Shown: positions 1 to 9,700 of the stretch, one piece after another
Layout: each line of letters begins with the position of its first letter
Numbering within the stretch: position 1 is the first letter of the stretch
Position numbers and translations under genes: made by a program
Assembly: GCA_905221605.1 (NCBI GenBank)
Contig: CAJNDS010000156.1
Span: 85,001 to 120,000, forward strand
DNA: 35,000 nt
Direction: 5' to 3'
Source: Symbiodinium natans
Taxonomy: Eukaryota > Sar > Dinophyceae > Suessiales > Symbiodiniaceae
Notes under the pieces: generated by a model
The model's database searches: none
What the model was told of the DNA's origin: nothing
What the model saw: only the letters and a program-made list of their open reading frames with translations

Positions 1-248
1 GGGTCACAAGCGCTGCTGCGGTACCGCCACCCCGGAGGGAGGCCAGTGTTGTCCAGAGTACATCCGGGGTCGCATCCAAGTGACGCGGTAGCATGCTTTC
101 CATGGCGAGGCGCGGGGATCTCTCACACAGAAGCGACGAGGGCCACAGTACACTAGCAGATGATCGGGCCAGGGCTGTTCGGTGTCAGTTTCTATTGAAT
201 TGCGGGGCAGCAGGTCCGGGCCTGCCCTCGTAGCAACAGACACTCGGG

Positions 249-748
249 CTTCTTCGCTTTTGCCCGAATCCCCTCAACCCGTTACGCATGCACAGCCCGG
301 GGGGGGGTGTTGGTCCTGGAAGGTGTAAAGCCGCAGGCGTATAAGACTTGGGGAACCACCAAAGCCTAGTGCTCACCTCCCGCGCGCTCGCGCCCCGCTC
401 CTGACCGCGGATACACCGAGACTTTGTAGACCGCCGCTAGTATGCCGACGACTGTCGCGCCAAGCGTGCCGGCGAGCACTTGAAGCTGCGGGGGGGGGGG
501 GGGGGTGGATCTGTCTTCGCTCTCGCCCACATCCGCTCAACCCGTACGCATGCGCAGCCCGGGGGGGGGTGTTGGTCCTGGAAGGTGTAAAGCCGCAGGC
601 GTATAAGACTTGGGGAACCTAGTGCTCACCTCCCACGCGCGCCCCGCCCCCCCCCCCCACATGCCCCTGACCGTTGACACACCGAAACTTTGCAAACCGC
701 TATAGCATACCAATGATCGTCACGCCAAGCGTGCTGGCAAGCACTTGA
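249..748. repeat. Tandem duplication of a ~235-bp segment (two diverged copies)
   Basis: Copy 1 covers about 249-485 and copy 2 about 513-748, offset by about 263 bp. Both contain CAGCCCGGGGGGGGGTGTTG, then an identical stretch through TAAGACTTGGGGAACC, and both end near CAAGCGTGC..GCAAGCACTTGAAG or a close variant. A G16 run (490-505) separates them. They lie beyond the 3' end of the LINE, so they look like host flank. No gene is recognised here. Confidence 0.85.
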
Positions 749-1469
749 AGGGGCCTTTAGGGTAGTTTGTGTTTTTTTTTTTTGGTGTCTTTGGGGGCTG
801 CAGAAACTCCGTTTCAGAGCCGGGGAACCTTGGCACTAAGACCCACATCGCTGCACTGTTTATGGGCCCCTGCGTGCACATGGGCGCAGCCATGGCGGCT
901 AGGCCAGACCAGACAGATTCGCCCCCCCTGAAAGCAGGGGCTCAGACTCATCCAACACCCTCAACGTGCACCAGCTGATGCCCGAAGGCATTGGATAAAA
1001 CTGTGTTACTGAAGTTCATGCGTACCGCAGGTATCTGCGACATGCAACATGCAAACACAATCTCAACGAGCATGCGTGCATTGAATTCTCGGGAATTGCA
1101 GTCAAAGCAGTGGTTCGGGGCAGGGTATCGAACCTTAGGGCCTTAGGGGTATGGCAAATGTGCACGTCTGCATGCAGGCATTCATGCAAAGGGCTCATGC
1201 ATTCTACGCTGAACAGGCTGCTCAAAACTCGCAGCACGCGTGTCGGCAGGCATGCAACTGCTAACGCGCGCAGTGAATTCCGTGCGCCGTGGGACGGGGC
1301 AGGCTAATGGGGCTTAGTTTGGGAACGTGCATGCATTCCATGCTGAGCAGGCTGCGCCGCACAACGCGCAGGACGCGTGCAGGCACTCATCCAACACGCA
1401 TCTCTCACGCAGATGTCACGCAACGTCCGACTCGGAGAGCCGAGCCCCTGTTAGCCTCAGCGCGAGTCC

Positions 1470-4400
1470 CTACCGGAAGAACTGAGCGTTGAGGCCCGAC
1501 GGGTCACGTAGCAAGTGGTTCATGCCTGCGGGGAAGGTTTGAGGGCCGCACGTCAGTGCTGCTTGGAAGACCTTCGGGATCTTCTTGGGGTACGTACGAC
1601 ATTCCTCCAGAAGCCGCGGCACTTGTGTGTCTAGCCTAGCAAAATGCATGACATGAGTCCAGTCCACCAAGGACGCCGTCTGCTGCAGCATACAGCGCAT
1701 GAACCACGCGGATGGCACAACCACAGTGACATCCGTGGCATAATGCAGGGTCTGCCGGCACTTGTACACAAAGGCCCACTTGTCTACTTGCGTGTGCATG
1801 GCTGAGGAGCGAGCTGGCTGATTTGCTTGCATCCATGTGTGCTGTGACAGGGGAGCTTTAGGAGGGGCTATGTCGACCGTCACTACTCCAGCCTGCTCCG
1901 ACACCCAGAGCACCCAGCCTTGCTCCCCCTCAGCGTGGTTGTACCGAGAGACATGGATCGTTGTCCGTCGGTAGGGTTCTTCCGGGGGAGACCTGGAGGG
2001 GCGGAGAGAAACCACACCATCTTGTACTACGACTAGTTGCCTATAAGCGAAGCTGTCGGGGTGATCCCTGGGTTTTCGAGGCACCCACCAATGTGCCCAG
2101 ATCTCCGCCGCCGCTGTCCACTCGGACCGCCGGAACGCCAGCAGCTCCCAGGCATGCGCCCAGCTCGCCCTCCGAAAGCCTCCGTACGCCCTTTGCAACT
2201 TTCTGGGGATGGTCTCCTGTACCCAAGATGCCCGCACCGAACCTGTGGCGACCGCCGCAAAATGGCATGTGCGAAACATATGCACTATCGGAAGGTCCTG
2301 TGTGCTACGGCTGACGTGCCCCCAGTACCCCCAAAGGCGAAGAACCCAAGTGCGCGCCCAGTCCGTCCCCTGCAAACGCAGGCAGGTTTCCTTGACAGCC
2401 CGTCGGCGCACCATCTCATCCGCTAGCCAGCCTAGAGTGTAGTCGCATGCCAGACCCAGCGGGCCCATCAAGAAGGTATTCTGCAGAGCTGCCACCCTGC
2501 GAAGCAGCCGCTGGGTTGGCCACATGACCGGCGCGGCCCAGAGCCACTTGGCTGAGATATAGGCGTCAAACAGAAGAAGCTTCGCGCGTTGGGGTGTGCG
2601 GGGATCGTAGCAGAGATCGAAAAGCATGGTACGTGTGAGACGTCTTCCGCAGGACATGCGACAGCATGACCTCGGCATTTGGAACAAGGGACATGGGCAC
2701 TCCCAAATACAGCATATGTTCCTCGGCCGGCAGAGGGGTCACCTGACCTCGCAACCATACAGCCGGCGCCGCTCCCCCCCCCGGAGCTGCCAAGACCTTG
2801 GACTTGGAAAGATTGGGCTGCAGGCCTATGGCACTCAAGCAGTCCACCACATCCTGAACCTTGGCCTGAAGATCTTGCGGGGTGTCTGCAAAAATTAGAA
2901 GGTCATCCGCATATAGAAGCAGATGACACAAACGGCCAACTCGCGTAGTCCAGTCCTCATACTTCCGTCCCCACTGAACAAGCAAGCCCCCCATATACCA
3001 GTCGAGCACCCTGGAAAAGATGTCTGCACTGAATGTGGTTCCCTGCAAGAGGCCCCGGCCAAGTTCATGCTTCCACCTCCTATGGCCTATGCCCATCTGC
3101 ACCCCCGAGGTGCTGATAAGCTGCCACAGCAGCTCTTTTTCTCGCGAGGCCTCACCCAAGAGAAGCCAATTCAGAACCGCGTGGTGCGAGATGGAATCAA
3201 ACGCGGCCTGGATATCTAGTTTCGCAACGCAGGGCCCCGCCCGTCCCCGCGCGCGAAGTTGCTGCAGCACAATATGGGCAGCAGCCACACCGTCCAGAGC
3301 TTGCGACCCCGCCCGGCACCCCATCTGCCCTGCCCGGTACGGTGGGGCCTTGGAGCTGACACGACGCATGAGCAGCTTCCCAAAAATCTTTCCCAGACAG
3401 GGGGTCAAACAAATTGGGCGAAGATCTTTGGGCCCCTGGGGGGATTTGATCTTGGGCATGAGCGTGACTTTGCCCTGCGACCACGTCCGAGGAAGCGGCC
3501 TGGTTCCGTGCAATATGTCTGTGAGGTACCTAGGCAAACGTTGGTGAGGGTCCGCAACTACTATGGACAGGAGAGCCTCGTACGACACTCCATCCAAGCC
3601 GCAGCTGGTGCGGCGTTTCATGCCCTGTATGCAAGCAACCAAGTCCTCTTGAGTAATAGGGTCCGGCAACCGAACATCTGGGGTGACTGAGAGCGCCGCA
3701 ACCTTTGAGGCGGGGGGGGGAGCAGGTTCTTGTCGGGCATACTTACGTCGGTAGAACTCTTGAAGCTCTTCTGCTGCGGCATCAGCCCCTCCCCGGGCAG
3801 CTATATAGCCTCCTTCATAGGAGGCCCCCGCAGCACTACGACGCAGAAACGAGATGGCTTGCCGATCCCCCCCTTTGGCCCTCTCCCAGAGCTGCAGCTT
3901 ATGGTCCAGTTTATCCTGACCCCGCTGCTGCCGCACTTGTTCCATCAAGCTGGCGCGCTCACGAATATTCGTGCTGTTTCTTCGTTGCCGTATTAAGGTC
4001 TTGACGAAGTCCGAATCTCTATACCTCAGATTTAAGGGTCGCGTGGCACATGCAGCACATGCAGTTTCCAAATTCTCCTGCGTGAATTCCAACTGAGCGT
4101 CATGCAGCAGCGCTTGCAACTTGGATTCATTATAGGTCCAGTGTCCTGTTCGGTCCTGAGGCCGCCACGTGCGATGGAAATACGCCCGGGAGTCATGGAG
4201 CCTAAGGAAGATAGGGTCATGGTCCGAGGGGAGAGCCTCCCTCATATCCGGGCTCTTCCAGCAGTGCGACTGCTGCGCTTCCGCCCTAAACAGCCAGCAG
4301 TCTATGGGAGACGCAAGTCCTCTGGCATGCCAAGTAGGTCCTAGGGGTGGAGAGGTCGCAAGACCACATATGCGGAGCACCCCTCGCACATGCGCCATGC

Positions 4401-4886
4401 CCGGGAAAGTGTCAATCGGCGCGTGCACATCCTGGTTAAGATCACACCCTAAAACAACCAGATCGTGAGGCGAGAGAGAGAGAGCAAAGATTCATGCAGG
4501 GAATGGGCCCCACGGGCCCAGGTGTCCAAAGAATCCTCACGTTGTTCGTGAGGAAAGTGCAATGTACCGAAAAGTCGCTGATGGGTCCTGTCAGCTATTT
4601 TGACTAACAGGCCAAAGGGGTGCGGTATGGTAACTGGGGCTGCACGCACGAGCTCCTGACGAATGGCGCAGGCTACACATCTAAAACTGGCCTCCGTGTT
4701 TAGTACATAGACGATGTACTCTACCTTATTCAGCTGCCACTGATCTGTCACAACTGTACCTGGGGAAAGGCCCAAGTGTCCTCCCAGCTCCTGTAGGAGG
4801 AGAACATCCGGAGCCTGGCACATCCCTTGCATGAGTTCATGCAGAGAACCAAGAGACTTGCCATGCAGATTCCAAGACATGCACAT
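1470..4886 (-). pseudogene. LINE ORF2: AP-type endonuclease and reverse transcriptase, two frameshifts
   Basis: The protein lies in three frame segments. Segment 1 (4886-4449) holds the endonuclease start, WNLHG near its residue 5 and LLLQE near 31. After a shift in a GA/CT microsatellite (4472-4484), segment 2 continues with the GCDLN motif (just upstream of 4428), SDHDPI (~residue 68 counting from 4428) and the reverse transcriptase: LMPKI, DLRPI, motif A KLDIQAAFDSI (~403), motif B RGLLQGTTFSADIF (~458), YADD (~506), GLQPNLSKSK (~535), YLGVP (~574). A second shift near 2588-2625 leads to the C-terminal segment (2687-1470), with LRLWGYWGHVSRS and no recognisable RNase H. Catalytic residues of both enzymes are present, so the copy is young but disabled unless frameshifting is programmed. 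Confidence 0.85.
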
Positions 4887-4949
4887 CAGCTCCCTAACGG
4901 GCTTCGCGCTGGCCCCGCCCCGCAGGCCGCGGCCAGCAGTTCTCCCGAG

Positions 4950-6431
4950 TCACTCATCCGTCATGTCCATGCGACTCTTCAGAACGGCCACGGTGGTGCC
5001 CAGCAGATTCGCGAAAAGGTCCGAAACTACATACCACCCCGTGTCGTCCCCTCGCCCATTCTGCAGCATGATCGCCCCCTGGTCAGGTGGTTTGCGCCCC
5101 ACGTGGTAGAGCACCTCCCGCCCCTTTACCCACAGTCGCCCCGCCCAATCAAAGTCGACGTCCCCCTCGGGGACGTAGTCCAAGGCCACGGCCTTCATGG
5201 ATACAATAGCCCGAATCTTGGCCCGCTCCTCAGGGCCCCGGTTACGTTTGACCCACAGCTTCACATGCTCTTGCTGAGGCAGCCGACTACCCTGCGCAAC
5301 CTCACGCCGCAACGTGTGTAAAACTGTGCTCTGCAGGTCTCGCTTTGCTCTGGGGTTGGGGTCTGGGTACAGAAGTTCAACCCTACAGTACCTAGACCTG
5401 GCGTAGGGAACATGAATGCGCTTCAGCAAGGCCTCTGCCTGGGCACTTTGGAACATATTGGTCACTTCTCCCTCAATCTCCTGCCTTTTGGCATCCTCCC
5501 ACCCACCCACCACAATCTGGAAGTCATCTACCTGCGTGCGCTCCGACATGACGGACCCAGTCGCTGAGAAACGCGGGGAGGAAGAGCGCATCATGGAGGG
5601 GGAGGGACTGACAGACCGCTCACGAAGCTTCTGCACCTCCTGTTCGAGCTCCCCAATCCGGCCCTCCGCTCGCTCCAAACGCGCATCCTGCCCCTCCACC
5701 CGCAGCTCCATGCCAGACAACTGCTCACCCAATCTTCGGACATCGCGGTTCGTCCCCGCTAGTTGAGCAAGGGCCGTGTCCTGCTTCGCATGGAGGCCTT
5801 CAAGCTGGCCCCGGAGCCCCCTGGCCCACAGCGGCTCCTCCATATGAAAAACCTGAGGGCCGGGCGTCGGCACTGTTCGCGGATGTTCCCCGTGGAAAAG
5901 CGGGGGAGCGTGATGAGCGGGAGAGGACAGGGGAGGCGCCTTAGCAACATCGACAGGGGGACCCCCAAAGTGAGGGGAGCCGTCCTCTCGCCTTGATTTC
6001 TTCCCCGGACTCTCACCAAGAGAGTTTAGGGTTTCTGTAGGCTCGCGACGGCCTGTCTGGCCACGCTCATCCGGCCGAGGTGCAAAGGAATCCACGGGCA
6101 GGGACGTAGTAGCCGCTGCTAGGGCCGCGGCCGACGCCACATCCGGGGCCCCGGCGGGGAGTGCCGAACCCGCATGTGCCATCGCAGCAGCTGTAGCCGG
6201 GTTCCACACGGAGCCTGATTCCTCCGTGACATGGCGTGCCGTCCTTTCAGCCCCCGTGCGCAGCCTCTCCGCCGCCTCCGCAGCCGCTTGGATCTGGCGG
6301 GCGTGGTGATCTTCCTGCCCCCCCATCAACGCAAGTACCCCCGGCTGCCCATCCATCGCCGCCCCCAGCACCCCCGTGCCCTCAGGTGGCGTGTCGTACT
6401 CAGGCAGCATTGTGTGTGGGGGCGCGTGCAT
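4950..6431 (-). CDS. LINE ORF1 protein: coiled coil plus RRM-like nucleic-acid-binding domain
   Basis: The frame encodes 493 aa from an ATG at 6431 to TGA at 4950. Residues ~1-200 are Ala/Pro-rich and low in complexity, with a basic patch GKKSRRED near residue 143. Residues ~205-275 form a heptad-like coiled coil (QLEGLHAKQ through LEQEVQKLRERS). A Ser-rich linker follows. Residues ~304-400 resemble an RNA-recognition fold, starting FQIVVGGWEDAKRQEIEGEV and continuing through YCRVELLYPD. In LINEs such proteins trimerise and coat element RNA; that role is inferred from layout. ORF2 follows in the same frame, separated only by this TGA, so readthrough or an ancestral fusion is possible. The frame is intact. 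Confidence 0.85.
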   Translation of the reverse strand: MHAPPHTMLPEYDTPPEGTGVLGAAMDGQPGVLALMGGQEDHHARQIQAAAEAAERLRTGAERTARHVTEESGSVWNPATAAAMAHAGSALPAGAPDVASAAALAAATTSLPVDSFAPRPDERGQTGRREPTETLNSLGESPGKKSRREDGSPHFGGPPVDVAKAPPLSSPAHHAPPLFHGEHPRTVPTPGPQVFHMEEPLWARGLRGQLEGLHAKQDTALAQLAGTNRDVRRLGEQLSGMELRVEGQDARLERAEGRIGELEQEVQKLRERSVSPSPSMMRSSSPRFSATGSVMSERTQVDDFQIVVGGWEDAKRQEIEGEVTNMFQSAQAEALLKRIHVPYARSRYCRVELLYPDPNPRAKRDLQSTVLHTLRREVAQGSRLPQQEHVKLWVKRNRGPEERAKIRAIVSMKAVALDYVPEGDVDFDWAGRLWVKGREVLYHVGRKPPDQGAIMLQNGRGDDTGWYVVSDLFANLLGTTVAVLKSRMDMTDE

Positions 6432-6592
6432 GCGCTCGCAAGCACTCGCGCACAGCAGTGGTTCCGGGGGCCCAGAAAGTTCACAGGAGGGTAAGGGTAG
6501 GGTATCGGAAGTGGGAGGAAGGGTTTAGGGAACGAAGTGATTCTTGAGTAAATGCTTGAAGATTAGGGTTTAAGGTTTAGGGTTTAGGGGAC

Positions 6593-6644
6593 CTCCTGCT
6601 GTGTGAAACCGCATGGCCTGAACATGTTCGGGCGTCCCTTCCAT
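6593..6644 (-). CDS. First exon of an unidentified gene downstream of a double spliced leader
   Basis: Just downstream of the SL copies (6717-6682) and a short leader, an ATG at 6644 opens MEGTPEHVQAMRFHTAG, and a GT donor (GGAG|GTCCCC) or GA donor lies at 6593-6596. A LINE inserted in the same orientation occupies everything further downstream, so the rest of the gene is not visible within 1-6590. The product is not recognised. Confidence 0.4.
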
Positions 6645-6681
6645 GCCTGCTGCAAAACGGGTTTTGGGGAGGTCCTTGAAC

Positions 6682-6717
6682 CTTGAGCCAAAATGGCTTG
6701 AGCCAAAATGGCTACGG
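6682..6717 (-). other. Dinoflagellate spliced-leader sequence: full copy plus tandem relict copy
   Basis: On the minus strand, 6717-6697 matches the complete 21-nt core of the conserved dinoflagellate SL (CCGTAGCC..TTTTGGCTCAAG). Directly behind it, 6696-6682 repeats its last 15 nt (CCATTTTGGCTCAAG), and a weaker third trace (GTTCAAG) follows at 6681-6675. SL-trans-spliced mRNAs that are reverse-transcribed, reinserted and trans-spliced again leave such stacked relicts in dinoflagellates (established knowledge). Here the full copy abuts a CCCTAAA array on its 5' side, sharing the CC. The match is exact, so identity is secure. Confidence 0.93.
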
Positions 6718-6764
6718 GTTTAGGGTTTAGGGTTTAGGGTTTAGGGTTTAGGGTTTAGGGTTCA
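6718..6764 (+). repeat. (TTTAGGG)6 array between gene 3' end and SL copies
   Basis: Six near-perfect heptads abut the SL sequence. On the minus strand they read CCCTAAA and supply the TAA stop of the neighbouring gene. Confidence 0.95.
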
Positions 6765-9700
6765 GGCTCCCACGGCCACGTGATAGAAGCTTCGGGCCTG
6801 AAGGCCACGAGCACCCGAACCCCAAACTCAGTTGCTTGGGCTGGTCGGAAAAGACTCCCTACCGCCTCAAGGAGAAGCCTAGTCGCAGCTAAACCACCAC
6901 CTCAAGCTTCGAAGTGCCTTTGTGCGGGGGGGGGGGGGGGGGGCTTGGGCGGAGGGGCTTGGGGCGTTTAGAGGGTGAAAGGAGCTTGGGGTAGGGGGTT
7001 TGGGGTTTCGGGGAGCATAGGTTTGTGGAACCCTCCCGCCTCAACATCCTCCAAGTAGTCCAGGCCCTGAAGCCTCAGCCACTGCCAGTCGCGGGGCTAT
7101 CTAAGAGCCAAGTCAGCCTAGAACACCCCAAACCTTAAACCCTCAAACCCTAAAACCCTTGTGACCCTAAAACCCCAAAACCCTGAAAACCCTAAATCCT
7201 TCTTCCCCCAAAAACCCTGAACCCTGAACCCTAAACCCTACACCACAAACCCTAACCGAGAGCCTCTTTGGTGGCCAGCTGGCGGTCCTCTGGGCTTCAG
7301 CTGCTCCCAGCCCGTCCGCAGGCGGTGGAGCTGCCCAGCCGGACAAAAGAAGCTTAATCGTCTCTTGCCGCAAGGCGCCAGAATGTACATGTGTGTACAT
7401 ACATACATGCATACATACATACATACATACATACATACATACATACATACATACATACATAGATACATACATACATACATGCATACATACATATATACAT
7501 ATATACATATATACATATATACATACGTATATGTCTGCAGGTGCAGGGTTTAGGTCCCATGGTTGATTGAGGACACTGCGCACAATACGCATGAACACAC
7601 AAACATCTAAACTTAACATATAAACATCTAAACGTAACATATAAACAGATAAACTTAACATATAAACATCTAGACTTAACATGAAAGCAGATAAACTAAA
7701 CATATAAACATCTAAACTTAACATATACACAGATAAACACATAAACATCTGGAAAGCATACACAATGAGAAAGGTGCCCTTGCGTGCGGCCGGAGGCGCA
7801 TGCGCAGCGCCTGCTCCTCGGTGGCATGGCCTGTCTTTCTTCGGGATGAGGAAGTAGGGTTTAGGGTTCAGAGGTAAGGGGTTTAGGGTTTAGGGTTTTG
7901 GGGTTTTGGGTTTTGGGTTTTGGGGTTTTCGTGGGCCCGCAGAGCAAGCAGGCTGGAGGAGGCAGCTTGGGCATAGAAATCATGCCTTCAACCTGGGATT
8001 GGCGAGCACATGGTGTATTCGCTTATGGACAAGGGATCTTTTGTATGTTCCCCCCACAAGTCAACAGCCCCGTGCGTGTTGGCAACTTGTGCCTGCCAGC
8101 CAAAGCTTGAAACTCCACACGTGGGCCTACTCCATACTTGGAGGTTCATGGGTAGTTATACTAGACCCAAGAGTATCCTAGGAATAAAAAACGGTACCCT
8201 TTTTGGTTTAAAGGGGTTTACTAGGTTCCCTAGGGCACAAGGGCCTACTCTGTGTCCTTGTATAAGCAGGGTTGTTGGTATGGTTTGCATACTTGTAACC
8301 CACTTACAACTACCCATTGAACCTCCAAGTAAACCCTTTGCCCCTTGCCGAAGTGCGAGGAAGTTTTGAGGAGCTCTGAGCTGAAACCCAACGAACCTCC
8401 GAAACGACCTGAGAGCCCTCTCCCCCGCCCTAAACTTAAGGAAGCGAAGCCCTTCAAGCCCAAACCCTCAAATCCCGAAGCCCCAAAAAACGCCCTAAAC
8501 CCTTTTTGAGCACGGGCTTTGGATGTATGCCGGCAAGCTGGAATCTTAAGATCTTCACAAGACAGCAGCAAACTTGAAACTCAACTCATTGCGCAGCGAC
8601 CCTAAACCGTAAACCCTAAACCCTAAACCCTAAACCCTTAACCCTTAACCCTTCACCCTTAACCCTTTTAACCCCTAAACCCCAACCTAAAGCCCAAATC
8701 CACACAGCTGCAGCGCTCGGCCTGACACTGGAGGCTCCTCGACCCTGTAGACCCTTGGGGTTTAGGGTTTGGGGTTTAGGGTTTAGGGTTTAGGGTTTAG
8801 GGTTTTGGGTTTTGGGTTTTGGGTTTCGGGTTTGGGAATGCATCATGCAAGTTCTTACTTCGGGCTTCTTCGCGCTGAGGGTTGCGTTGGGCTGCTTGGG
8901 GTTTAGGGTTTGGGGTTTCGGGTTTAGGGTTCAGGGGGTTTCAGTGCTTCTTCGGGCCTTTAGGGTTGATCAGGGGCTTCAGGGCTGCAGGGCCGTAAGG
9001 TTGAGAGTCGCCCACGTCTTCCTGGTCATAAGAGTTCTACTGTCCTAGCCCTAAACCCTAAACCCGAAACCCCAAACCCTAAACCATAAGCCATAAATTG
9101 GAACCGGGCCTCTCACCGGAAGCTTGATCCCCGTGCGGCGCCGAGGCACATCTCCTGAGCAAGCGCGCGCTCGCTCTCGCGGATGGCCCTGGCCGCCTGC
9201 ATCGGGGTTGGGGAGCTCTTAGGGTTTAGGGTTTAGGGTTTAGGGTTTAGGGTTTAGGGTTTAGGGTTTAGGGTTTAGGGTTTAGGGTTTAGGGTTTAGG
9301 GTTTAGGGTTTAGGGTTTAGGGTTTAGTTGGGGAGCTCTGACCTGCTTTGCTGAGTTAGGGTTTAGTGTTTAAGGGTTTAGGGGTTAGGGCGTGTTTGCC
9401 ACCCCAGGGTTGAGGGTTTAGGTTTAGGGTTTAGGGTTTAGGGTTTAGGGTTTAGGGTTTGGGGTTTAGGGTTTAGGGTTTAGGGTTTAGGGTTTAAGGG
9501 TTCAGGGTTTAGGGTTTAGGGTTTAGGGTTTGAGGGGGGTGGTTCGGTTAAGGTTGGAAGGGGAGGGTCTGAGGCTTCAGGGTGCTCCCGGATGCAAGCC
9601 CGGCTTCGCATGGGACATCAACACGAACAAGAGCGACAATACAGCTTTAATAACCATAACAATAAGAATTCAGAAGACGAATATCCTAAGGCAGGTTCTA

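Larger units (their letters stand above)
771..6540 (-). mobile_element. Non-LTR (LINE-type) retrotransposon, nearly full length
   Basis: On the minus strand the order is 5' region (about 6540-6432), ORF1 (6431-4950), ORF2 with apurinic endonuclease and reverse transcriptase (4886-1470), a 3' untranslated region of about 690 bp (1469-784), and a 12-nt A tail seen as T12 at 772-783. This is the layout of LINE elements that insert by target-primed reverse transcription. The 3' untranslated part holds two diverged direct repeats (about 1196-1260 and 1331-1395). No clear target-site duplication is visible, although a TTTAGGG heptad lies just outside both ends (756-762 and about 6528-6534). The copy cannot make an uninterrupted ORF2. 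The 5' boundary is approximate. Confidence 0.85.

Noticed and set aside
769-978. Plus-strand frame starting in poly-Phe
   Set aside because: It begins in the LINE A tail (T12 on this strand) and has no splice or start support.
1961-2442. Plus-strand frames opposite the LINE
   Set aside because: Antisense shadows of ORF2. The minus strand carries the recognisable enzyme motifs.
7167-7763. Minus-strand 198-codon frame rich in Tyr, Met, Val and Cys
   Set aside because: Produced by the ACAT microsatellite and the 21-bp minisatellite.
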